A stretch of 23,343 nt of DNA from Oscillospiraceae bacterium (GTDB taxonomy: Bacteria; Bacillota_A; Clostridia; Saccharofermentanales; Saccharofermentanaceae): assembly GCA_902791885.1 (NCBI GenBank), contig CADAXO010000009.1:1-23343 (forward strand). Reading direction: 5' to 3'. The translations under genes were made by a program, and so were the position numbers. A model generated the notes under the pieces. It worked only from the letters and a program-made list of their open reading frames with translations. It did not search any database and was not told the origin of the DNA. Positions 6,167-12,911 of the stretch are shown piece after piece (within the stretch, counting starts at the first letter, position 1; the number at the start of each line of letters is the position of its first letter).

Positions 6167-8917
6167 TTGGAAAAATCATTTTCGAAGAGTGCACAGCAGG
6201 TTGTAAGTGAACTCAATTCTGACGAGACCAAAGGTCTTACCAAGGCAGAGGCTGCGGCGAGACTTGAGAAATACGGTCCCAATTCCTTAGGAGAAGAGAA
6301 GAAGACTCCGCTTTGGAAGAGATTTCTTGCCCAGTTCGCGGACGCGATGGTCATTATCCTTATCGCAGCTGCTATACTGTCGGCTTTCATGGCTATCAAG
6401 AACGATGAAGGTATCGAGGGCTGGATCGACGTATTCGTAATACTTGCCATCGTTATCCTGAACGCCGTTCTCGGTGTTTATCAGGAAGGTAAGGCGGATC
6501 AGGCTCTTGCAGCTTTGAAGAAGATGAGCTCGCCTCAGACCAAAGTTATTAGAGACGGCGAAGTAGTTATGGTCGATTCCGAGAACGTCGTTGAAGGCGA
6601 TATCATCTCGATCGACGCAGGTGATGCTATCTCCGCTGATATAAGACTTCTTTCCTCAAGCTCTTTAAAGGCTGAAGAGGCTTCGCTCACAGGTGAGTCC
6701 GTTGCCGTGGATAAGGAAGCTTCTCTTGTTCTTCCTGAGGACTGCTCACTGGGCGACAGAAAGAATATGCTCTTCATGGGAACTTCCGTTACTTACGGAA
6801 GAGCCAAGGGTATTGTTGTAGGTACCGGTAAGAACACTGAGCTCGGTAAGATCGCGAACAAGCTCTCGACTATCGAGGAAGAGGATACGCCTTTGCAGAA
6901 GAACCTTACACACTTGGGTAAGATCCTCGCAGTAGTTTGTATCATCGTATGTATTATCGTATTTATTGTTGACGTATTCGTGCAGGGCGATTCCGTATCG
7001 GATGCCCTCATGACAGCGGTTTCCCTTGCAGTTGCAGCTATCCCTGAAGGTATGGCAGCCGTAGTTACCATCGTTCTTTCCATCGGTATGACTAAGATGG
7101 CTCAGAACAACGCTATCGTAAAAAGACTTCACGCTGTTGAGACATTGGGCTGCGTAGACGTTATCTGCTCCGATAAGACAGGTACACTTACACAGAACCA
7201 GATGACGGTAAAGGTCCTTTACGACGGCGAAAAGGTAGTTAACGTTGAAGGAAACGGCTACGCTCCCGAGGGTAAGCTTGCTGACTTAAACGGCGGTGAG
7301 GTTAAGCCCGAAGGCAAGCTTGAGACTTTGATCAGAGCTGCCGTTCTTTGTAACGATGCGAGCATCGTAAAGGGCGAAGACGGCGAGTATACATGTATCG
7401 GCGACCCTACTGAGGGTTCACTTACGACTCTCGGCATGAAGACCGGTATGAGCAGAGTTGAGACAATGGATAAGTATCCGAGAGTAACGGAGCTTCCTTT
7501 TGATTCCGACAGAAAGATGATGACTACATATCACTCCGGTATCGTAAACGGACAGCTCATTTCTTATACAAAGGGTGCTCCCGATATCATTCTCGACAGA
7601 TGTACTTCTTACGAGAGCGTTAACGGTCCCGTTCCTATGTCTGATGAGATCAGAAAGAAGATCTTCGACCAGAACCACGAGTTTGCATGCAAGGCCATAA
7701 GAGTTCTGGCATTCGCATACAGAGTTCACTATGAGGGAACAGAGGCTGATTTCTCCCACGAGGAGCAGCTCATCTTCTTAGGTTTGATCGGTATGATCGA
7801 TCCTGCCCGTGAGGAAGCTAAGGATGCTATCGCTGTTTGTAAGGAAGCCGGAATCAGAACTGTAATGATCACCGGTGACTTCAAAGATTCCGCGGTTGCT
7901 ATCGCAGGCAACCTTGAGATGATGGACGGCAATGCACAGGCACTTTCCGGTTCCGAGCTTGATAAGATCTCAGATGAGGAACTCCGTGTTGCATGTGAGA
8001 ATACCAATGTTTATGCAAGAGTATCACCCGAACACAAGGTCCGTATCGTATCCGCTCTTAAGGCTAATGAGCATATCGCTTCCATGACAGGTGACGGCGT
8101 TAACGACGCGATGGCATTGAAGTCCGCTGATATCGGTGTTGCCATGGGTATCACAGGTACCGACGTTGCCAAGAACTCAGCTGACATGATCCTTATGGAC
8201 GATAACTTCGCTACCATCGTTAAGGCGGTAGAAGAGGGAAGAGTCATCTATGCGAACATAAGAAAGTTCGTAAGCTTCCTTCTTTCCTGTAATGTAGGTG
8301 AGATCCTCGTTATCTTCCTTTTGTCACTGATACCGAATTCCGTTATCCCGGGTATCGCAGCTCCTTTGACTGCTATTCAGCTTCTCTGGCTTAACCTTGT
8401 AACAGACTCATTCCCGGCACTTGCTTTGGGAAGAGAAGCAGGTGAGCCCGGAATCATGAAGCTTCCCCCGAGACCTAAGGGAGAACCTATCATCAACAAG
8501 CCTATGCTTGTTCAGATCATTGTTCAGTCGATCTCCATCTTTATCTGTGTAGCGGCAGCTTTCCTTATCCCGCTTACAAATAACGGCGGATTCTTCTTCT
8601 CCGGTGATATTGAAGTGCTTAAGGGTGCAAGAACTGTTGCTTTTGCCACATTGATCACGGCAGAGCTCTTAAGAGCTTATGCTGCAAGATCAGAAAGAAT
8701 GTCCGTATTTAAGCTCGGATTATTCTCGAATAAGATGATGAACCTTTCAGTAGGTGTCTCACTTATTCTCCTTATAGCTGTTATCTACATCCCCGGAGTT
8801 AACAGGCTTTTTGACAATGTAGCCCTGAATGCACAGGCTTGGCTGGTCATTCTGCCGCTGGCTGTCATACCGTTCGCTGTAAGTGAGATTTATAAGGCTA
8901 TAAAGAACAAAAAATAA
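6167..8917 (+). CDS. Calcium-translocating P-type ATPase (PMCA/SERCA type IIA-like)
   Basis: A 916-residue P2-type ATPase in the cytoplasmic membrane that should export Ca2+ at the cost of ATP. The order is complete: N-terminal cation-ATPase domain, actuator TGES at 175-178, phosphorylation site D336 in DKTGTLT, nucleotide-binding domain with KGAPD, hinge TGDGVND at 641-647, and the C-terminal helices. Residues matching SERCA calcium ligands are visible: E294 in IPEG (helix M4), N709 and E712 in NVGE (M5), and N743, T746 and D747 in NLVTD (M6). This favours calcium over Na+/K+ or H+. The start codon is TTG, six bases after the G-rich ribosome binding site; the nearest upstream ATG (6147) runs into a stop after two codons. 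No partner gene is adjacent and it has its own promoter. The exact ion is inferred from the ligand residues. Confidence 0.95.
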   Translation: MEKSFSKSAQQVVSELNSDETKGLTKAEAAARLEKYGPNSLGEEKKTPLWKRFLAQFADAMVIILIAAAILSAFMAIKNDEGIEGWIDVFVILAIVILNAVLGVYQEGKADQALAALKKMSSPQTKVIRDGEVVMVDSENVVEGDIISIDAGDAISADIRLLSSSSLKAEEASLTGESVAVDKEASLVLPEDCSLGDRKNMLFMGTSVTYGRAKGIVVGTGKNTELGKIANKLSTIEEEDTPLQKNLTHLGKILAVVCIIVCIIVFIVDVFVQGDSVSDALMTAVSLAVAAIPEGMAAVVTIVLSIGMTKMAQNNAIVKRLHAVETLGCVDVICSDKTGTLTQNQMTVKVLYDGEKVVNVEGNGYAPEGKLADLNGGEVKPEGKLETLIRAAVLCNDASIVKGEDGEYTCIGDPTEGSLTTLGMKTGMSRVETMDKYPRVTELPFDSDRKMMTTYHSGIVNGQLISYTKGAPDIILDRCTSYESVNGPVPMSDEIRKKIFDQNHEFACKAIRVLAFAYRVHYEGTEADFSHEEQLIFLGLIGMIDPAREEAKDAIAVCKEAGIRTVMITGDFKDSAVAIAGNLEMMDGNAQALSGSELDKISDEELRVACENTNVYARVSPEHKVRIVSALKANEHIASMTGDGVNDAMALKSADIGVAMGITGTDVAKNSADMILMDDNFATIVKAVEEGRVIYANIRKFVSFLLSCNVGEILVIFLLSLIPNSVIPGIAAPLTAIQLLWLNLVTDSFPALALGREAGEPGIMKLPPRPKGEPIINKPMLVQIIVQSISIFICVAAAFLIPLTNNGGFFFSGDIEVLKGARTVAFATLITAELLRAYAARSERMSVFKLGLFSNKMMNLSVGVSLILLIAVIYIPGVNRLFDNVALNAQAWLVILPLAVIPFAVSEIYKAIKNKK

Positions 8918-8919
8918 GT

Positions 8920-8948
8920 TTGCACAATAATTTGCCTTATGTTAATAT
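8920..8948 (+). promoter_or_regulatory. Probable sigma-A promoter of secG
   Basis: TTGCAC (8920-8925), a 17-base spacer and TAATAT (8943-8948) predict a start near 8955. That point lies downstream of the in-frame ATG at 8939, which supports starting SecG at 8999. Confidence 0.6.
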
Positions 8949-8998
8949 CTTACGGCAAATCTATTGAAACATTGAAATATGTATTCGGAGGCTTATTA

Positions 8999-9250
8999 AT
9001 GAGCGCACTTGATATTGTTTTATCTGTATTGGACATACTCCTTGGAATCTCCATGGTAGTTTTATTCCTTGCTCAGGAAGGTAACGACCAGGGAATGGGT
9101 GCCATCACAGGTTCATCCAACGATTCTTACTACAGCAAGGCTAAGGGTCAGACTCTTGAGGAGAGACTTAAGCAGGCTACAAAGCTCGTTGCAGTTCTCT
9201 TTGCTTTCTGTTCCGTAATCCTTTATATGGCAGTAACCAAGGGTTTCTGA
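8999..9250 (+). CDS. secG: Preprotein translocase subunit SecG
   Basis: A small inner-membrane subunit of the SecYEG channel, which assists SecA-driven export. With ATG at 8999 it has 83 residues, the usual size (70-85). It has two membrane helices (about residues 5-22 and 60-80) joined by a cytoplasmic loop containing the family pattern LFLAQEGNDQGMGAITG followed by SNDSYYSKAKG. This start has GGAGG at 8987-8991 with a seven-base spacer. The frame stays open upstream to 8939, but that ATG has no binding site and lies before the predicted transcription start. secG upstream of rnr is a conserved Firmicute arrangement. A terminator follows at 9275, so much of the secG mRNA is probably monocistronic. 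Confidence 0.93.
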   Translation: MSALDIVLSVLDILLGISMVVLFLAQEGNDQGMGAITGSSNDSYYSKAKGQTLEERLKQATKLVAVLFAFCSVILYMAVTKGF

Positions 9251-9274
9251 TAAACGCTTAATCGATTGTTAACT

Positions 9275-9305
9275 CGGCCGTACCTTAAAGGTGCGGCCGT
9301 TTTTT
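9275..9305 (+). terminator. Intrinsic terminator between secG and rnr
   Basis: A 10-base stem (CGGCCGTACC at 9275-9284 with GGTGCGGCCG at 9290-9299, one G-T pair), loop TTAAA, followed by six T residues at 9300-9305. It sits 24 bases after the secG stop. Confidence 0.9.
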
Positions 9306-9313
9306 GTTATAAT
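9305..9313 (+). promoter_or_regulatory. Extended -10 promoter of rnr, abutting the secG terminator
   Basis: TG at 9305-9306 plus TATAAT at 9308-9313 makes a perfect extended -10 element. The -35 position (about 9285-9290, TTAAAG) is weak and lies inside the terminator hairpin. The predicted start is near 9320, leaving a leader of about 27 bases with CGGAGG at 9335-9340. Confidence 0.55.
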
Positions 9314-9346
9314 TTATGAAGATGAGGGATATGTCGGAGGCCGGTA

Positions 9347-11317
9347 ATGGGTTGGAATAATAAGAACAGTCACAAGAGCGGATCAGCTCTTAATATGAGT
9401 CTCAGGCAGCAGGCCAGAAGAGCTGCAGCCGAGGGCGTAAGGAGCGATGCTCCAAGAAATTTCGAAGAATTGGCGCCGAGAGGACCTTTGCAGGTCAAGA
9501 ACCGCGTGATCGGTAAGCTTATAAAGAACGGCGAAGGCGGTGATGTTTATCCCGACCAGGCGTTCAGAGAGACCAATTTCGGTGTTGTTCATGTCGATAA
9601 GCTGAACCTGAACGGTGCTCCGTTCAATATGACCGTAGTCTGCGAGATCATCAATCCCGAGAATATGAATAAGGATTTCAGGGGCAGGATCGTCGAAGTC
9701 CTCGGTGATATGGGCAATAACGACGTAAGGATGCTCTCGGTATTAAGGCAGTACGGTCTTTCCCAGACTTTCCCTGATGCTGTAGAAGACGAGGTCAGGG
9801 ACCTTCCCGTTAATCCCGATCCTTCATTGGTAGATGAACAGATAAAGATCGGAAGAAAGGACCTTCGCGATCTTCTTACCATTACGATAGACGGCGAGGA
9901 TGCAAAGGATCTGGACGATGCTATCTCCGTTAAGCCTCTTGCTAACGGCAATTACAAGCTCTATGTTCATATAGCGGATGTTTCCGATTATGTTAAGGAG
10001 AATACCAATCTTGACGCGGAAGCCAAACTTCGCGGAACTTCGGTTTATCTTGTGGACAGGGTCATCCCGATGCTTCCCCCGAAGCTTTCCAACGGTCTTT
10101 GCAGCTTGAATCCCAATGTCGACAGATTGACTTTGACAGCTGAGATGTATGTTGATTCCGACGGTATGACTTATGACGGCGATGTTTATGAGAGCGTCAT
10201 AAGATCCGACAGAAGAATGAGTTATAACGAGTGCTACAGGCTGCTTACCGAAGAGCATAAGGAAGATGAGGCGGAATACGGCCCGATCCTTCCGATGCTT
10301 TATGAGATGAAGCACTTAGCTTCAGTATTGAAGCGTATGAGAGACGGAAGAGGAGCCATCAACTTCGAATTCCCGGAAACTGACGTAATACTTGATAAAG
10401 ACGGCATTCCGACTGAGGTAATGCCTCATCCTATTACATTTACGAACGGTATCATCGAGCAGTTCATGATTTGTGCGAATGAGTTCATCGCCGAGAAGTT
10501 CTGTAAGATGAAATACCCGTTCGTCTACAGAATCCATGAGGATCCGGATCCTATTAAGCTTGCAAGATTCTCAAGAGTAGCAAGGTCGTTCGGTGCAACG
10601 GGCAAACTCGGAAGTAACGCAACTCCCATGGATGTCGTTATGTTCATGGACAGCGTCAAGGACGATGAAGCAAAGCCCATGCTCGATCAGGTTCTTTTAA
10701 GATCGATGGCCAAAGCCTGCTACAGTTCCCATAATCTCGGGCATTTCGGACTGGCGTCGAAGTATTACTGCCACTTCACGAGCCCTATAAGAAGATATCC
10801 CGATCTTTATATCCACAGGATTATCAAGTCTTATCTTCATAATGAGAAGAAAAAAGAGCATTTCTCGGGACTAGTAGAGCCTGTTGCCCAGCACAGCTCC
10901 GAGATGGAAAGAAACAGTGTGGATGCCGAGAGAGCTTCCACTAATATCAAGGTGTGCGAGTATATGAGCAAGCACATCGGCGAGCACTTCGAAGGCTATA
11001 TCACTTCTATCATTGCTTCAGGTGTGTTCGTTATGCTAGACAGCACGGCAGAAGGCTTTGTAGCTTTCAGGACTATGAGCGACCACTATCTTTTCGATGA
11101 GAGAATGTACCGCGCGGTAGGCGCAAGAGGCGGCATGAAGCTCACGATAGGAACCAAGGTCAAAGTCGTAGTAGCAAGCGTTGACATGGATTCCGCGAAG
11201 ATAGACTTCGTGTTCGAGGAAGGCTTCGAGAAAGGCTGGAAGGGCATGAAAAAAGGAGCCGACCACAAGGAGCCGGGCAGAAGAAAGATCAAGCGTAACC
11301 GAAAGGGAAGACGCTGA
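9347..11317 (+). CDS. rnr: Ribonuclease R (RNase II/R family 3'-5' exoribonuclease)
   Basis: A processive 3'-5' exoribonuclease that degrades structured RNA and takes part in mRNA and rRNA turnover and in tmRNA-linked decay. Order of domains: a polar, basic N-terminus (1-40); cold-shock-like OB domains to about residue 160, ending with the RGRIVEVLGD motif; the RNB catalytic domain, whose metal-binding aspartates are D182, D185, D188, D190 and D191 in DGEDAKDLDDAI; and an S1 domain at about 545-630. The protein ends in a lysine- and arginine-rich tail typical of RNase R. At 656 residues it is shorter than most family members (700-800) and I see no N-terminal helix-turn-helix domain. The start ATG has GGAGG seven bases upstream. 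In many Firmicutes smpB follows rnr; here a convergent gene does. Confidence 0.95.
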   Translation: MGWNNKNSHKSGSALNMSLRQQARRAAAEGVRSDAPRNFEELAPRGPLQVKNRVIGKLIKNGEGGDVYPDQAFRETNFGVVHVDKLNLNGAPFNMTVVCEIINPENMNKDFRGRIVEVLGDMGNNDVRMLSVLRQYGLSQTFPDAVEDEVRDLPVNPDPSLVDEQIKIGRKDLRDLLTITIDGEDAKDLDDAISVKPLANGNYKLYVHIADVSDYVKENTNLDAEAKLRGTSVYLVDRVIPMLPPKLSNGLCSLNPNVDRLTLTAEMYVDSDGMTYDGDVYESVIRSDRRMSYNECYRLLTEEHKEDEAEYGPILPMLYEMKHLASVLKRMRDGRGAINFEFPETDVILDKDGIPTEVMPHPITFTNGIIEQFMICANEFIAEKFCKMKYPFVYRIHEDPDPIKLARFSRVARSFGATGKLGSNATPMDVVMFMDSVKDDEAKPMLDQVLLRSMAKACYSSHNLGHFGLASKYYCHFTSPIRRYPDLYIHRIIKSYLHNEKKKEHFSGLVEPVAQHSSEMERNSVDAERASTNIKVCEYMSKHIGEHFEGYITSIIASGVFVMLDSTAEGFVAFRTMSDHYLFDERMYRAVGARGGMKLTIGTKVKVVVASVDMDSAKIDFVFEEGFEKGWKGMKKGADHKEPGRRKIKRNRKGRR

Positions 11318-11548
11318 TTACTTAACTATGAAAGGCTCGATAGCCTTAAGGAATTCCTCGCAGTCGTCGGAGAAGATCTGGCACTCGAGGTTCTCTGAAG
11401 GCACGATGCTGAAGATGCCCATGAGGCTCTTGGCGTCTACGTTATATCTTCCGGAGATGAGGTCGATGTCGTAGCTGCAGTAGTTAGCTGCCGTAACAAA
11501 ATCCTTAACGTCGTTTATAGTCATAAGTCTGATATTGATCTTAGTCAT
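11318..11548 (-). CDS. HPr-like protein lacking the active-site histidine (Crh-like)
   Basis: A 76-residue protein with the shape of a PTS HPr-family domain. The second half keeps the HPr pattern: YDIDL, then VDAKSLMGIFSI, where S41 lines up with HPr Ser-46, the site phosphorylated by HPr kinase. The first half lacks the GIHARPA motif. By alignment back from the shared DI(N/D)L strand, the phospho-histidine position falls near T10 and the arginine near N12. It should therefore not pass phosphate from PEP, but it could be a regulator, as Bacillus Crh is. The ATG lies eight bases inside the end of the glycosyltransferase gene, with AGGAGG upstream in that gene, so the two are co-translated. Its stop codon abuts the rnr stop directly, with no terminator between the convergent genes. 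Alternative: a structural HPr-like fold with no signalling role. Confidence 0.8.
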   Translation of the reverse strand: MTKINIRLMTINDVKDFVTAANYCSYDIDLISGRYNVDAKSLMGIFSIVPSENLECQIFSDDCEEFLKAIEPFIVK

Positions 11549-12734
11549 TTGAGACCTCCTTAAAGAACTCTGTAAATTTTCTTGTGATTACATCCCATGT
11601 AAAGCGCTCGAGTACATATTCGCGTCCCGTGCGGCCCATGGTGTCGGCTGTATCCGGATTCTCGATATAGTACTTCACGGCACCTTCGAAGTCGAAGAAA
11701 TCCTTAAAGTACAGACCGGAATTGGATTCCTGCGCGAAAGCACACGTTACATCGCAGTTCTCGTGAACGAGTACAGGTCTTCCTGCAAGCCAGCTTTCCA
11801 TGATAACTATTGAGAAACTCTCGTGCGTAGACGGTTGGCAAAGGCACAAAGAAGCCGCGCATGCATCGTATTTGTCCTGTCTGTCAACGAATCCAAGGTC
11901 AATAACTTCGGATGCGATGTCGGCAGGGATATCGATGCTTCCGCCGCCGATAAGTATGAGCTTCAATGTGTTGTAGGAAGGATTGCGCCTTCTGAACTCA
12001 CGGAAATACTTGATAAGAACATCAACATTTTTGCCCGTGTCCTTACGTCCTGCGTAGAGGATGAAAGGATCGTTGATCTTAAACTTCTCCCTGAATCTTG
12101 AAGCGACCGGGTCGAAGTCGGAATCTACACCTGCTCCGAGGACTGCCTGCTTAGCTTTGCTTAAGTCATAAAGTTCATTTGCAAGCTTCATCTCAGGTGT
12201 AGAAAGGTATATCAAACCCGCAAGCTTACTGAATACGTCATTCCAAAGCGACATGTGTGCGTATGCTTCTTCATGGAGACAGGGGATGAGCACTGATTTC
12301 TCGGGTGCTGCCTGTATTCCGAAGTAAGCGGTTCCGAACATATACGGGATATGCACGAAAAGGGAGTATTCATCCTTGTGTTCTTTTATGTACTCGTAAA
12401 GCTTAGGGGAATTAACCATCTCATTCATGAAGATCTGTTCTTCTTCAGGTGTTACGGGGATTCCCTTGATGAACTTAAGATTGACCTGATCGAAAGCCGC
12501 AGTGTCCCTTTTACGTGCAGGGAAGCGGATTACTTTGATACCGCCTTCGTCAGCCTCACCGGGCTTATAGAAGTTTACCGACCAGTCTGATGAGAATTCC
12601 TTAACACAGGTTGTCAGTATCTCGAGTTCGACCCCTGAAGCGTTAAGATGCTTGGCAATGCCGCGAAGCTCAGTCTCCGCGCCGCCTCTTACCTCATCAC
12701 TGTACCAGGGAATTACAAAACCTATCTTTTTCAT
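11541..12734 (-). CDS. Glycosyltransferase family 4-like protein (GT-B fold)
   Basis: A 397-residue cytoplasmic or membrane-associated glycosyltransferase with the retaining GT4 layout. The N-terminal acceptor domain opens with IGFVIPWYSDEVRGGAETE, including the glycine-rich GGAE loop near the interface. The C-terminal nucleotide-sugar domain has ILYAGRKDTGKNVD, LILIGGG and the E-x7-E signature in THESFSIVIMESWLAGRPV. Donor and acceptor cannot be told from sequence; candidates are wall, capsule or lipid sugars. The first codon is ATG with no visible Shine-Dalgarno sequence. Instead a -10 box places the transcription start on the ATG itself. It is the first gene of a two-gene unit with the HPr-like protein. 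The ORF is complete, with no frameshift. Confidence 0.9.
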   Translation of the reverse strand: MKKIGFVIPWYSDEVRGGAETELRGIAKHLNASGVELEILTTCVKEFSSDWSVNFYKPGEADEGGIKVIRFPARKRDTAAFDQVNLKFIKGIPVTPEEEQIFMNEMVNSPKLYEYIKEHKDEYSLFVHIPYMFGTAYFGIQAAPEKSVLIPCLHEEAYAHMSLWNDVFSKLAGLIYLSTPEMKLANELYDLSKAKQAVLGAGVDSDFDPVASRFREKFKINDPFILYAGRKDTGKNVDVLIKYFREFRRRNPSYNTLKLILIGGGSIDIPADIASEVIDLGFVDRQDKYDACAASLCLCQPSTHESFSIVIMESWLAGRPVLVHENCDVTCAFAQESNSGLYFKDFFDFEGAVKYYIENPDTADTMGRTGREYVLERFTWDVITRKFTEFFKEVSND

Positions 12735-12740
12735 GCAGTT

Positions 12741-12770
12741 ATTATATTAAATGATGATTGGTTTTTCCAA
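12741..12770 (-). promoter_or_regulatory. Putative leaderless promoter of the glycosyltransferase gene
   Basis: Reading leftward, TTGGAA (12770-12765), an 18-base spacer and TATAAT (12746-12741) are followed by exactly six bases and then ATG. The expected +1 falls on the A of the start codon (12734). A Shine-Dalgarno sequence is absent, which agrees with a leaderless mRNA. Confidence 0.5.
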
Positions 12771-12771
12771 T
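12757..12771. repeat. Inverted repeat over the -35 box of the glycosyltransferase promoter
   Basis: ATTGG (12757-12761), TTTTT, CCAAT (12767-12771). The right arm covers the predicted -35 box, so it may be an operator. The arms are only five bases, so chance is possible. Confidence 0.3.
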
Positions 12772-12857
12772 TAAAAGAAGTTGATTGTGAATACGTGATA
12801 ATGTCATATTGAAATGTGAATACTTATAAAATTGTGTTATCCTACTCGTATATTTTT

Positions 12858-12882
12858 TAGATATGTTCTGTCGGCATATCTA
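12858..12882 (+). repeat. Perfect 8-base inverted repeat in the leader of the wall-binding protein gene
   Basis: TAGATATG (12858-12865) and CATATCTA (12875-12882) are exact reverse complements around a 9-base loop. They lie 15 bases before the GGAGAGG ribosome binding site at 12898-12904. A TATATT at 12849-12854 could be a -10 box, which would put this hairpin at the very 5' end of the mRNA; I see no good -35 box. It could instead be a regulator site. Confidence 0.45.
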
Positions 12883-12911
12883 ATAATCCTATATTACGGA
12901 GAGGCATGTAT

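Noticed and set aside
8939..8998. Longer SecG with 20 extra N-terminal residues
   Set aside because: No ribosome binding site at 8939, the predicted transcription start is downstream, and SecG normally begins near the first membrane helix as at 8999.
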